A DNA stretch of 64,000 nt from Sporolactobacillus shoreicorticis. Lineage in GTDB: Bacteria > Bacillota > Bacilli > Bacillales > Sporolactobacillaceae. The stretch spans positions 62,001-126,000 of the forward strand of contig NZ_JAMXWM010000006.1 in the NCBI RefSeq assembly GCF_024125445.1. Direction: 5' to 3'. Positions 1 through 8,073 of the stretch are shown here, piece by piece. The translations under genes and the position numbers were made by a program. Numbering within the stretch: position 1 is the stretch's first letter; every line of letters starts with the position of its first letter. Below the pieces are notes generated by a model that was not told where the DNA came from, searched no databases, and saw only the letters and a list, made by a program, of their open reading frames with translations.

Positions 1-831
1 TCGCTGAGCAGTCCGGTTCTGTATTTGAATAAGGATCTGTTAAAGAAAGCCGGATTAAATGAAAACGGTCCTTCGTCATGGCAGGAAGTCAGGCAATTCG
101 CCGACACCATTAAGAAGAAAACCGGAAATTACGGATTGTATGTTCAGGAGCCTGCGGATACATGGGCTCAGCAAGCCCTAATGCTGAGCAATGGCGCTCA
201 AATTATTACTAAAAAGGGCAAGGCGGTTTTTGCTTCGAAAGAAGGCATTGAGGCTTATCAGCTGTATCAGGATATGGTCGTTAAGGACAAGTCCGCCCTG
301 CATCTTCCATGGGACCAGGGAGTAGATGCCTTTGTTAAAGGAAAAGTAGGCATGCTCTACACCACCATTGCACAGATGAGCAATGTGAAAGCGGGCGCTC
401 AGTTCAAGGTTTCAACCATTCCTTCCCCACCTTTTGAAGGCAAGGAAGCCAAGGTTCCTGCCGGTGGTTCCTTTCTGGCGATTACGGCGCAGTCTGAGGA
501 TCAACAAAAAGCGGCATGGGAATTTGAGAAATATTTGTACAGCCGTCAGTCTATGGCCAAATGGACGGAGGCTACGGGTTATGTGCCGCCGCGCAAAGAT
601 GTTGCTCAGGCAAAGGATGGTTTAAAGGATTATATTGCCGAGAATCCGATGCTTAAAGCCGCTCTGGATCAGATGGATAAAGCAGTTCCATGGACCTCTT
701 TTCCCGGTAACTCAGGACTTCAGGCCGAACAAATTATGATTGATTCAAGAGATAAAATTCTTGGTGGTTCGGGCTCCGTCTCGAAGACACTGAAAGACGC
801 GCAGCAGCAGATCAATCAGCTGGAAAAATAA
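1..831 (+). CDS. Extracellular solute-binding protein, UgpB-like (5' end outside window)
   Basis: C-terminal 276 residues of a family 1 ABC substrate-binding protein. The frame is open from base 1, so the start and signal peptide lie outside the window. The visible part begins with a stretch ending PVLYLNKDLLKKAGL, the usual hinge motif of sugar and glycerol-3-phosphate binding proteins (UgpB/MalE group), and contains a late GYVPPRKD motif common in the family. It would be a membrane-anchored lipoprotein delivering substrate to the two permeases that follow. A stable hairpin sits between it and the first permease gene. The later metallophosphoesterase gene suggests a phosphorylated glycerol compound rather than a plain sugar, but the substrate is inference. 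Confidence 0.9.
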   Translation, partial: SLSSPVLYLNKDLLKKAGLNENGPSSWQEVRQFADTIKKKTGNYGLYVQEPADTWAQQALMLSNGAQIITKKGKAVFASKEGIEAYQLYQDMVVKDKSALHLPWDQGVDAFVKGKVGMLYTTIAQMSNVKAGAQFKVSTIPSPPFEGKEAKVPAGGSFLAITAQSEDQQKAAWEFEKYLYSRQSMAKWTEATGYVPPRKDVAQAKDGLKDYIAENPMLKAALDQMDKAVPWTSFPGNSGLQAEQIMIDSRDKILGGSGSVSKTLKDAQQQINQLEK

Positions 832-858
832 TAGACCGAATCCGTCATCTGACGAAAT

Positions 859-902
859 GGGAAGGGCATTGGTTTTGCTTCATGAAAACAGTGCCCTTTC
901 CC
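859..902 (+). promoter_or_regulatory. Intercistronic hairpin after the binding-protein gene
   Basis: GGGAAGGGCATTG pairs with CAGTGCCCTTTCCC around a 16-base loop, with one bulged base. No T-run follows, so it is unlikely to terminate fully. Such hairpins often stabilise upstream binding-protein mRNA so that it outnumbers the permeases; that role is inferred here. Confidence 0.6.
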
Positions 903-936
903 CACGTAAACAACAAGAAAAAGGAGGAATCGGCAA

Positions 937-1824
937 ATGTCGGTGATTAGCAAAAAATGGATCTCTTATTTATTCATTTTGCCTTCTCTTGTAATTTTTG
1001 CTGTGTTTCTGATCTGGCCGGGTATTTACACTGTTTACCTGAGTTTTCTTGATTGGAATCTGATTTCGCCGACAAAGCGGTTTGTTGGTCTGCAGAATTA
1101 TCTAAGTCTCTTTCAGGATCCGACTCTATACAAAATACTGATGAATACGTTTGTCTACATCGTGATTCTTTTGGTGATTAATTGTTTCATGCCGTATCTT
1201 CTGGCGTTTGTTCTTGAATTCGTGATTGTCCGAGGGAAAAAGCTGTATAAGAAAATACTTTTTCTGCCCAGTATCATCTCTCTTGTCGTTGGTTCCATGC
1301 TCTATGTGTGGATCTTGAATCCGGTTTCCGGCCCAATAGCAATTATTTTCAAGAAAATTGGTATTGATCTGCCCACGTGGAGCAGTACAAGCGGGCTTGT
1401 ACTGGTTGTGCTGAGTCTGATTACCTCATGGAAAGTCTTTGGCTACAATTTTATTGTGCTCCTGGCAGGCGTTTCCAACATACCTTCGGGTGTCATCGAG
1501 GCAGCGAAGCTGGATAATATCCCGCTGCACCGTATTTTTTTTCAGATCGTTCTGCCGATGAGCAGCGCAACCGGTATTTATGTGCTGATTATGACCATTG
1601 TTCAGGGACTGCAATATATTTTTACACCGATTAACGTTGTGACTCAGGGCGGACCGAATTATGCCAGTTCCAATATGATTTACCATGCGTACCAGCAGGC
1701 TTTTGTCCTTTATAAGACGGGACAATCTGCGGCCCTGTCAACGCTCACTCTGCTTCTGTTTACTATTTTGCTGTTCCTTGAGTTCAGATTTGTCGAAAGG
1801 AAGGTTTACTATGCCGGAAAATAA
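937..1824 (+). CDS. ABC transporter permease, UgpA/MalF-type
   Basis: A 295-residue integral membrane protein of the binding-protein-dependent permease family (MalF/UgpA type). Six hydrophobic segments are visible, and the EAA loop that docks on the ATPase is read around residues 188-207 (EAAKLDNIPLHRIFFQIVLP). A strong AAGGAGGAATC ribosome site precedes the ATG. The next gene starts inside its last codons, giving a 14-base overlap and translational coupling. Together with the second permease it forms the channel for the substrate delivered by the upstream binding protein. Confidence 0.92.
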   Translation: MSVISKKWISYLFILPSLVIFAVFLIWPGIYTVYLSFLDWNLISPTKRFVGLQNYLSLFQDPTLYKILMNTFVYIVILLVINCFMPYLLAFVLEFVIVRGKKLYKKILFLPSIISLVVGSMLYVWILNPVSGPIAIIFKKIGIDLPTWSSTSGLVLVVLSLITSWKVFGYNFIVLLAGVSNIPSGVIEAAKLDNIPLHRIFFQIVLPMSSATGIYVLIMTIVQGLQYIFTPINVVTQGGPNYASSNMIYHAYQQAFVLYKTGQSAALSTLTLLLFTILLFLEFRFVERKVYYAGK

Positions 1825-2641
1825 AATGGAGTGGCGCAGGATTATATGGCATCTCGTTCTGATCGTCTTTGTCCTTGTTGCCTTGTTTCCAATTGTATTT
1901 GCCGTCTCTAATTCCTTTAAAGGCTTGTCGGAATCCTATAATAGTATTCTTCAGCTGATCCCGGCGCATCCGACCATTGAAAACTATAAAACGATTTTTA
2001 CGTCACTGCCGCTGTATCAGATTATTATAAATACCTTCACGGTTGCAACGGTGGTGACACTGTTTAAACTGGTAACCAGTTATCTTGCCGCGTACGCCTT
2101 TTCTTTCTCACATTTTTTCGGCGATAAGCTTCTTTATTTTCTATTCATAGCGACCATTTTTGTCCCATTTACCGTCACGATGATTCCCAACTACCTGATT
2201 ATTTCTAGAATCGGACTGCTGAATAATATTTACGGAGTGATTTTACCGCAGCTTTGTGATGCAACAGGGATTTTTCTTCTGACACAGACGATGCGGACGA
2301 TTCCCAAGTCGTTAATTGAAGTGTCGCGATTAGACGGCGTGAAGACGGTCGGAATTTTGCGTGATATTGTTTTTCCGCTGACTCGTCCGGCCGTTATTTC
2401 TATCGGCATTATGTTTTTTATTAATTCCTGGAACGAATACGTATGGCCGACATTGATTTTAAAGGATCGTGCCAACTTTACACTGCCGCTGATTCTTCAA
2501 ATGTTTATCAGCTCTGAAGGCGGAACAAATTTTCCCATTGCCATGGCGATTTCAATGGTGACGATGTTTATTCCTCTTGTACTCTATCTTTTTTTTCAAA
2601 AGTACATTTTGAATACGTTCAGCCAGTCCGGTATCAAATAA
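1811..2641 (+). CDS. ABC transporter permease, UgpE/MalG-type
   Basis: A 276-residue permease of the MalG/UgpE type. I chose the ATG at 1811 (MPENKMEW) because GAAAGGAAG lies at the right distance upstream; longer readings of this frame run back through the preceding gene. It shows about six membrane segments, an EAA-like loop (EVSRLDGVKTVGILRDIVFP), and the typical C-terminal end with a basic GIK. Partner of the UgpA-like permease in the same operon, 18 bases upstream of the ATPase gene. Confidence 0.92.
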   Translation: MPENKMEWRRIIWHLVLIVFVLVALFPIVFAVSNSFKGLSESYNSILQLIPAHPTIENYKTIFTSLPLYQIIINTFTVATVVTLFKLVTSYLAAYAFSFSHFFGDKLLYFLFIATIFVPFTVTMIPNYLIISRIGLLNNIYGVILPQLCDATGIFLLTQTMRTIPKSLIEVSRLDGVKTVGILRDIVFPLTRPAVISIGIMFFINSWNEYVWPTLILKDRANFTLPLILQMFISSEGGTNFPIAMAISMVTMFIPLVLYLFFQKYILNTFSQSGIK

Positions 2642-2659
2642 AAGGGAGGCATTGATGAA

Positions 2660-3748
2660 ATGTCAGAAACCTGCATCCAGTTGAAATCAGTCAGCAAAAT
2701 GTATGGGAACACAAAAGTTATTTCTGATTTGAATTTATCAGTAAAAAAAGGAGAACGCCTGATTTTACTTGGGCCTTCCGGATGCGGAAAATCGACGACA
2801 CTGCGCATGATTGCCGGTCTGGAAACAGTTTCTTCGGGCGATTTGATGATTGACGGGCATCGGATGAACGATGTGCCGGCCGGAAAAAGGCATATTTCAA
2901 TGGTTTTTCAGGATTATGCTCTGTATCCGCATATGACGATTGAAAAAAATATTGCTTACGGACTGATGGTCAACAAAGTTAATAAAGAGGAGGTTGCCCG
3001 ACGTGTTGATCAAGTGCTCTCGATTCTTAATTTGAAAGGACTGGAAAGACGTTACCCACGCGATTTATCCGGCGGTCAGCGGCAGCGTGTCGCTTTGGCA
3101 CGTTCCATTGCCAAACAGAGCACGATTTTTCTTCTTGACGAGCCGTTGTCTAATCTCGATGCGCAGATGAGAGTCAGTGCCCGCAATGAATTGCTGAAGA
3201 TTCACGAAACGTATCACCAGACCTTCGTCTATGTGACGCATGACCAGATGGAGGCGATGACTCTTGGTCACCGTATTGCCTTAATGAGAGACGGTCAGCT
3301 GCAGATGCTTGCTACCCCCTATCAAATCTATCATCGTCCGGCGAACGTTTTTGTTGCAAAGTTTATCGGTACGCCTGCCACTAATATCGTGCATATACAC
3401 TTAGATGGGGATCATTTTCATTTTCAAAATCATTCTTTAACTGCGGGCAAAGAATGGCTGCCATTAATTGCGGCAAATGGGTCGAATGAATTTCTGCTTG
3501 GTATCCGTCCTGAGCACATGCAGCTGTCGAAGATAAATAAGCCGGGTGCTCTGTCCGGAACTGTGAAGCGTGTTGAGGAATATGGCAGCCGGACAGGCGT
3601 TATTTTCAATTTTGAGGAAAGTGAAATGATCGCGATCAGCGATAGCCGCAATTGGCGGAATGGCGAACGGATTTATTTTACGTTTAATCAGAAAGCTATG
3701 TATCTCTTTGATAAGGATACGGAAAAAACAATTGGTTTTGTCGACTAA
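2660..3748 (+). CDS. ABC transporter ATPase, UgpC/MsmK-type
   Basis: A 362-residue ATPase of the MalK/UgpC/MsmK group. It has Walker A GPSGCGKST (around residue 37), Q-loop FQDYALYPHM, signature LSGGQRQRVALARS, Walker B TIFLLDEPLSNLDA and the switch histidine in THDQMEAM. The C-terminal 120 residues form a TOBE-type regulatory domain (LGIRPEHMQL). It energises import through the two permeases just upstream. MsmK-type ATPases can serve several transporters, so it may be shared; a second ATPase of the same class is encoded at 60152. Confidence 0.93.
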   Translation: MSETCIQLKSVSKMYGNTKVISDLNLSVKKGERLILLGPSGCGKSTTLRMIAGLETVSSGDLMIDGHRMNDVPAGKRHISMVFQDYALYPHMTIEKNIAYGLMVNKVNKEEVARRVDQVLSILNLKGLERRYPRDLSGGQRQRVALARSIAKQSTIFLLDEPLSNLDAQMRVSARNELLKIHETYHQTFVYVTHDQMEAMTLGHRIALMRDGQLQMLATPYQIYHRPANVFVAKFIGTPATNIVHIHLDGDHFHFQNHSLTAGKEWLPLIAANGSNEFLLGIRPEHMQLSKINKPGALSGTVKRVEEYGSRTGVIFNFEESEMIAISDSRNWRNGERIYFTFNQKAMYLFDKDTEKTIGFVD

Positions 3749-3771
3749 AGTAAAGAAAGGAACGATCTTCG

Positions 3772-4608
3772 ATGATCGATACAAAAAGACTGATGTTTAT
3801 TCACATGTCGGACATTCATCTGAGTCCTGTCTCCGGGAAAAATCTATTTAATATGGGTATTGATACATTGAAAAAGTGCAAGGCTGTTTTCAATGACGTT
3901 AGGAGGCGGGGGTTGAACCCGGATTTTTTCATGATCAGCGGTGATCTGATTCATGAAGGAACCGTCGAAGACTATCGCTGGCTGAAGCAGTTCTTAAAGC
4001 AAAAATCAGACGAATTTGCTGTACCTGTTTTTGTTTGTCTTGGCAACCATGACGAGCGCGAAGCATTCTGGATCGGGTATAAAGATGCGGGAGTATCCGA
4101 TTTACGGCAAAGCTACTACTACAGTTTGATGATAAAGGGATTTCGGCTGATTGTGCTGGACAGTAAAAATGATGGCAGGGAGGAGGGGCTGATTAACGAA
4201 GAACAGCTGACTTGGCTGAGGAATGAGCTTCATGAACCTTCAGAAAGGGGATCAATTGTTATCCTTCACCATCCGCTTCTTTGCAGCCCACTTAGCTATA
4301 TGAAATACAGTATTCTTCAAAACACAGATGAATTAATCAGTGCACTTGCAGGAAGCGATGCATGTGCTATACTCAGCGGGCACATTCATTTTAACGCCAA
4401 TTATCAGATTGAAGGAATCATGAACGCGGTCATCTCTGCCGTGTCTTATGGTATAGATTGCTCAGATCCGGTTTTACATAAATTTATGGATGACAGCACG
4501 TACGGCGTTGTTGAGGCAATCGATCATGAAGTTCTGGTTGAGCAGTACAGCATGCCGTCGACCAAAACAATTAAATACGAATTGCCGATTGACCGGAAGT
4601 TGCTGTAG
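3772..4608 (+). CDS. Calcineurin-like metallophosphoesterase (CpdA/GpdQ-like)
   Basis: A 278-residue cytosolic phosphoesterase with the complete dinuclear metal site: SDIHLS (D-x-H), ISGDLIHEG (GD), LGNHDER (GNHD), ILHHPLL and SGHIHFN (GHxH). The spacing fits the class III cyclic-nucleotide and glycerophosphodiester phosphodiesterases (CpdA, GpdQ). It is the last gene of the ABC operon, 23 bases after the ATPase, with a GAAAGGAACG ribosome site. By analogy with the ugp operon of enterobacteria, where UgpQ hydrolyses imported glycerophosphodiesters, this enzyme could cut the imported substrate. That coupling is inference; the fold assignment is firm. Confidence 0.88.
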   Translation: MIDTKRLMFIHMSDIHLSPVSGKNLFNMGIDTLKKCKAVFNDVRRRGLNPDFFMISGDLIHEGTVEDYRWLKQFLKQKSDEFAVPVFVCLGNHDEREAFWIGYKDAGVSDLRQSYYYSLMIKGFRLIVLDSKNDGREEGLINEEQLTWLRNELHEPSERGSIVILHHPLLCSPLSYMKYSILQNTDELISALAGSDACAILSGHIHFNANYQIEGIMNAVISAVSYGIDCSDPVLHKFMDDSTYGVVEAIDHEVLVEQYSMPSTKTIKYELPIDRKLL

Positions 4609-4638
4609 ACAATGTGAGGAATGCCGGTTTGGTATGTT

Positions 4639-4670
4639 TAAAAAGACCGAGCAGCCGCTCAGTCTTTTTA
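4639..4670 (+). terminator. Intrinsic terminator of the first ABC operon
   Basis: A-run, then GAC-c-GAGC / GCTC-a-GTC around an AGCC loop, then TTTTT. The flanking A and T runs make it usable on both strands. Almost the same sequence recurs at 5907-5936. Confidence 0.85.
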
Positions 4671-4673
4671 CCA

Positions 4674-5124
4674 AGTAAAGAAAGTTTCTCGTTTTACCTT
4701 GCTGATACGACGATCAATGTCACAAGATTCGGATAGGCGAGCAGGTTAAACGCCCAATCTGAGAAATAGACGGAAAAATTCCGTTTAAAATAGGAAATGA
4801 ATAAAAAATTTGCCTAGGTAGACGGAGAAGTTCCGCTTATCGAATCGAAAAACGCGAGAATAGTGGATTTTGCGTTGCATAAGCGGAAAAATTACCCTTA
4901 TGTACCTGCGAAACAAGCGCTATGATGCAAATAACCGGAAATTTTCCGTTTATTTTATAAAGGGCAACGTGAAAGCTACCCCATCCTGTGGAGTACAGGC
5001 TAGGGGATACCCCGCAGGCACTTGCTTTTTTGAGGAGGTTCCGGACTGCCCGCGGTCGCGCCTAATTTGATGCGCGCAACCGGAGCGCATTCAAAACCAG
5101 GCGCTTTTTGCCTGGTTTTTCTAA
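4674..5124 (+). repeat. Dispersed intergenic repeat, copy A (longest)
   Basis: No gene is credible in this stretch. It starts with a stem-loop GTAAAG..TTTACCTT, continues with GACGATCAATGTCA and AGATTCGG blocks, then several units built on ATAAGCGGAAAAATT / AATTCCGCTTAT half-palindromes, then GTGAAAGCTACCCCATCCTGTGG. A GC-rich block (about 4998-5090) resembles one at 13015-13115. It ends in a strong terminator hairpin (AACCAGGC / GCCTGGTTTTT, about 5095-5121). The same modules recur at 23041, 31787 and 58365, and partly at 13129. Confidence 0.8.
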
Positions 5125-5134
5125 ATAGCTTCAG

Positions 5135-5205
5135 TTAATCGGTGGCCGCGCGATAAAGACGACGGAGAAGAGCAGGAGGAGGAATTCGTCGAACCACCAC
5201 GTAAT
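5135..5205 (-). pseudogene. Decayed C-terminal tail of an ABC-2 permease
   Basis: Read on the minus strand, the stretch gives WWFDEFLLLLFSVVFI followed by a shortened RPPIN and a stop. This closely matches the C-terminus of the intact ABC-2 permease encoded just downstream (WWLDGLILLLFSVIFI, ending RARPIAD). DNA identity over the best 39 bases is about 80% by eye. About ten residues are missing before the end, and nothing upstream reads as the rest of the gene. It looks like what is left of a tandem or recombined paralogue. Confidence 0.65.
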
Positions 5206-5242
5206 CTTTTGCCTAATTTGCGAAATGTTCAGTTTTTTAAAT

Positions 5243-5719
5243 CTAAGTCAAATAATGATTTTTCGTAGTTTTGAATGTAATGCCGAATTTTTTTCTACCT
5301 TTGTGAATGATTGTATGGCCTTCCGTTTCTAATTTTTTCTTTTGCGCTTCAATTCCACCAGGATATTTTGGATTCAATTCTCCATTTGCTTTTAATGTTC
5401 GCCAATATGGAGTTTTATCTTCTGAGCGTTGGTAACTGGCCCAGGCGGCAATACTGATAAAAATAGCGGCCGTAATCGGGTCGGTAAAATCAGCATCGTT
5501 TTTCTTAGAGAAGTATGCTCGAATTTCACCGGTTGTAAGCACTTTGCCAAAGGGAACACGTTTCATTAGCTCATCATAGGCCAGTGGCGGTGCGAAAAAC
5601 ATTTTTGCACCACCATATCTTTTGATTGTGCGTTCATCAGTCACGATTTGAATTTTTGGCATTCCTTTGTCGTTGTGCAGCAGCATGGCGTTAAAATCTT
5701 TTTTATCTTCGTCTGCCAT
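5243..5719 (-). CDS. MGMT-family protein lacking the acceptor cysteine (alkyltransferase-like)
   Basis: A 158-residue protein. The core (residues about 50-135) follows the DNA-binding domain of O6-methylguanine methyltransferases: VPFGKVLTTGEI, then TPYWRTLKANGELNPKYPGGIEAQKKKL, matching PCHRVV..G.l...aGG...K..LL. The active PCHR is read here as PYWR, so there is no methyl-acceptor cysteine. Alkyltransferase-like proteins with this loss bind O6-alkylguanine and flag it for nucleotide excision repair; an acceptor role is excluded by the sequence, while the flagging role is inferred. An AGGAGG site precedes the ATG. It is a single gene between repeat copy A and the ABC-2 operon, on the same strand as the latter. 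Confidence 0.75.
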   Translation of the reverse strand: MADEDKKDFNAMLLHNDKGMPKIQIVTDERTIKRYGGAKMFFAPPLAYDELMKRVPFGKVLTTGEIRAYFSKKNDADFTDPITAAIFISIAAWASYQRSEDKTPYWRTLKANGELNPKYPGGIEAQKKKLETEGHTIIHKGRKKFGITFKTTKNHYLT

Positions 5720-5906
5720 TGAAATCGCCTCCTTTATTCACTTAAGTGTAAATAAGTCATTCATTCATTGCAATGAGAGTGTTTAAAGAAAAATGCGGAA
5801 TTCCTGATTGGATTACATGAAACTTCATTCGCTTAATTGCCGTTGGCGATCCAGGAACCTCTCAACTTGCGATTAGCAGAGTTACTTTGTGTCTACTTTA
5901 CGGATC

Positions 5907-5936
5907 AAAAAGACCGAGCAGCCGCTCGGTCTTTTA
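5907..5936. terminator. Bidirectional intrinsic terminator below the ABC-2 operon
   Basis: AAAAGACCGAGC / GCTCGGTCTTTT around an AGCC loop: a perfect stem with A and T runs on both sides, just beyond the stop of the minus-strand permease gene. It is a near copy of 4639-4670. Confidence 0.85.
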
Positions 5937-5948
5937 ACATATCTGCAA

Positions 5949-7157
5949 TTAATCGGCAATCGGCCGTGCACGGCGGATAACCAGTATGTTGATAACAATG
6001 AAGATGACGGAAAAGAGCAGGAGAATAAGTCCGTCGAGCCACCATCCGGAAAAGCCGGTGCCGCGAATCATGATGTTCCGCAAAGCTTCGGTTGAGTAGT
6101 GAATCGGCATCAGATTGCCAATCGCCTGCACCCAGCTGGGCAAGGTGTCGATCGGGAACAGTCCAGACAGAAAGACCTGTGGCACAATGACAAGCGGGAT
6201 AAATTGGAACATCTGCAGCTCGTTTGATGCAAAGGTCGAAAGCAGGATGCTGAGCGACAAGGCACTGAAAGACAGGATGAACACGATAATCAGCACGTCC
6301 AGCAGATGTCCGATATTATATATCTTCAGTACATAGACAATATAACACGTGAGAATAAAGGACTGGACGATGACAAACAGGCCGAAACCGAACATATAGC
6401 CCCAGATAATCTGATAGCTCTTAATGGGGGAAGCCATCAGACGGTCCAGGGTTCCAGTTGTCCGCTCACGCAGGAAGGACACACCGCCGATCATGAAAAT
6501 GAACAGGAATACAAAGATACCGACCATGGCGGGACCAAACGCGTCAAAAGTGTTGAGATCATCGTTTCCGTGCAGATAGGTGACATTCAGTTTCACTTTC
6601 TCCGCCGCTTTTGCTTGGTTCGGCTGCTCCGCTTTTGGTGCATTCTGCATGATCTGAGCGAGAGCCCCCGGCGCATAGTGCTGCATCGCTTCAGACATTT
6701 GCCGAATTATTTGCTGCTGCGTCTGAATACCTTTCTGCTGTGCTTTAATCACATCAGTGAACTGATTTTTCATCGATGTGATGCTCAATTGTTGCATTTT
6801 TTGCATCGACTTCTGAATCTTGTTCATAGCCAGACCGTTGCGCGACGGGTCGCTGCCTTCTAGATGAACCTTAATCGGATCTTTCAGATCAACATAGGCA
6901 TCGATCTCCTTGTCGGCAAGGGATTGCCGTGCTTGAAGCGGACTCATCCGCGTATAATCAGATGCCTTAAAAGCAGACAGATAGTCGGAAGACTCATAAT
7001 GAATAATGGCAAGATTCGGTTCGGAGGTTTTCGCCCCGAAAATATACCAGACAAGCGTCAGAATCAGAAGCGGCGCGATAATCAATAGAGCTAGGGTGCG
7101 CTTATCGCGGACAATCTGGCGAATGATGCGCCGCGCCATAGCAAGTAGATTTCTCAT
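5949..7157 (-). CDS. ABC-2 type drug/lipid exporter permease
   Basis: A 402-residue permease of the ABC-2 (YhgE/DrrB-like, ABC2_membrane_3) family. It has one N-terminal membrane segment (residues about 19-42), an extracytoplasmic domain of about 180 residues rich in Gln and Lys, then five or six segments starting near residue 210. FLRERTTGTLDRLMASP is the typical ABC-2 coupling motif. It overlaps the ATPase stop codon by 4 bases (ATGA), so the pair is co-translated. Control is probably by the TetR-type regulator encoded divergently upstream. Substrate unknown; efflux of a toxic compound is inferred. Confidence 0.9.
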   Translation of the reverse strand: MRNLLAMARRIIRQIVRDKRTLALLIIAPLLILTLVWYIFGAKTSEPNLAIIHYESSDYLSAFKASDYTRMSPLQARQSLADKEIDAYVDLKDPIKVHLEGSDPSRNGLAMNKIQKSMQKMQQLSITSMKNQFTDVIKAQQKGIQTQQQIIRQMSEAMQHYAPGALAQIMQNAPKAEQPNQAKAAEKVKLNVTYLHGNDDLNTFDAFGPAMVGIFVFLFIFMIGGVSFLRERTTGTLDRLMASPIKSYQIIWGYMFGFGLFVIVQSFILTCYIVYVLKIYNIGHLLDVLIIVFILSFSALSLSILLSTFASNELQMFQFIPLVIVPQVFLSGLFPIDTLPSWVQAIGNLMPIHYSTEALRNIMIRGTGFSGWWLDGLILLLFSVIFIVINILVIRRARPIAD

Positions 7158-7885
7158 TTCTTTGCGCCCTCCTTTTCAATCGTGATAAAGATATCTTCTA
7201 CAGAAGGAACGCCATAGTGTTCGGTTAATGCCTTCGGCGCACCTTCAGCAATAATTTTTCCCTCGCTGAGCAGCCCGACCCGGTCGCACTGCGCAACCTC
7301 ATCCATGACATGAGTAGTCACGATAATGGTCGCGCCCTTTCCCTTTAAATAATGGAAAAGCGTCCACAGCTTGCGCCGGATCATCGGATCGAGGCCTACT
7401 GTCGGTTCGTCAAGCAAATAGAGACGCGGACGATGAACGAGAGCAGCTGCCAGTGAGAGCCGACGTTTCATTCCCCCAGAAAAATTGGATACATTTTTCT
7501 TCAAATCCTGATCTAACTCAACCGCTTTCGCTACTTCATCAATGCGCTGTCTCTTCTCCTTGCCGTGCATTCCTTGAATCGAGGCGAAAAATTCAAGGTT
7601 CTGATAGGCGCTTAATTCGTTATATAAAGCGTCGGACTGAGCCATATAGCCGAGCGAACGGAATGCGTTCAAGGTCGGGCGCTGTTCAAACAGTTCGACC
7701 CGGCCGCTGTCTGCTTTTTCAAGACCGAGAAGGATCCGGACAAGCGTCGTTTTTCCGGCACCGGACGGACCGATCAGGCCGTAAATTTCTCCTTCTTGAA
7801 GTGTGAGCGATACATCATCCAGCACGATTTGATTCTTGAACCGCTTGTGCAGATGTTCACCTTTGATCGGGTAGCTCACTGTCAT
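7154..7885 (-). CDS. ABC exporter ATPase, CcmA/DrrA-type
   Basis: A 243-residue ATPase with Walker A GPSGAGKTT, Q-loop MAQSDALYNELS, signature NFSGGMKRRLSLAAAL, Walker B RLYLLDEPTVGLDP and switch THVMDEV. It is the nucleotide-binding half of the ABC-2 exporter encoded by the overlapping next gene. I chose the ATG at 7885 (MTVSYPIKG) with AAAGG five bases upstream; a GTG one codon earlier is possible. The promoter region is shared with the divergent TetR gene and carries a perfect palindrome (7911-7925). Confidence 0.92.
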   Translation of the reverse strand: MTVSYPIKGEHLHKRFKNQIVLDDVSLTLQEGEIYGLIGPSGAGKTTLVRILLGLEKADSGRVELFEQRPTLNAFRSLGYMAQSDALYNELSAYQNLEFFASIQGMHGKEKRQRIDEVAKAVELDQDLKKNVSNFSGGMKRRLSLAAALVHRPRLYLLDEPTVGLDPMIRRKLWTLFHYLKGKGATIIVTTHVMDEVAQCDRVGLLSEGKIIAEGAPKALTEHYGVPSVEDIFITIEKEGAKK

Positions 7886-7910
7886 CACATCCTTTATTTG
7901 TGCATGCTAT

Positions 7911-7925
7911 TGAACACTGTGTTCA
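7911..7925. promoter_or_regulatory. Probable TetR operator
   Basis: TGAACACTGTGTTCA is a perfect 15-base palindrome in the divergent promoter region. Related half-sites follow (AATGTTCAAT near 7952; TCATTAATGAACA near 7983). Position and symmetry fit the binding site of the regulator encoded at 8074. Confidence 0.7.
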
Positions 7926-8073
7926 TTAATTATGATAAAATGGGTAAGTGAAATGTTCAATAGTCAATGTTTAAGAAAATGGTCATTAATGAACAGATCA
8001 GATCAAAGCGTCGATTATCCGTATTCTTTTTTGATCATTGTCTCGAACGTCAATGAGTCCGGAGGGGATATAC

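Noticed and set aside
4870-5070. 66-residue open frame in repeat copy A
   Set aside because: No ribosome site, its sequence is made of repeat modules, and other copies do not keep the frame.
4998-5090. Possible tRNA or structured gene because of GC-rich palindromes
   Set aside because: No cloverleaf, no TTCGA arm and no CCA-type end; it fits a decayed intergenic palindrome better.
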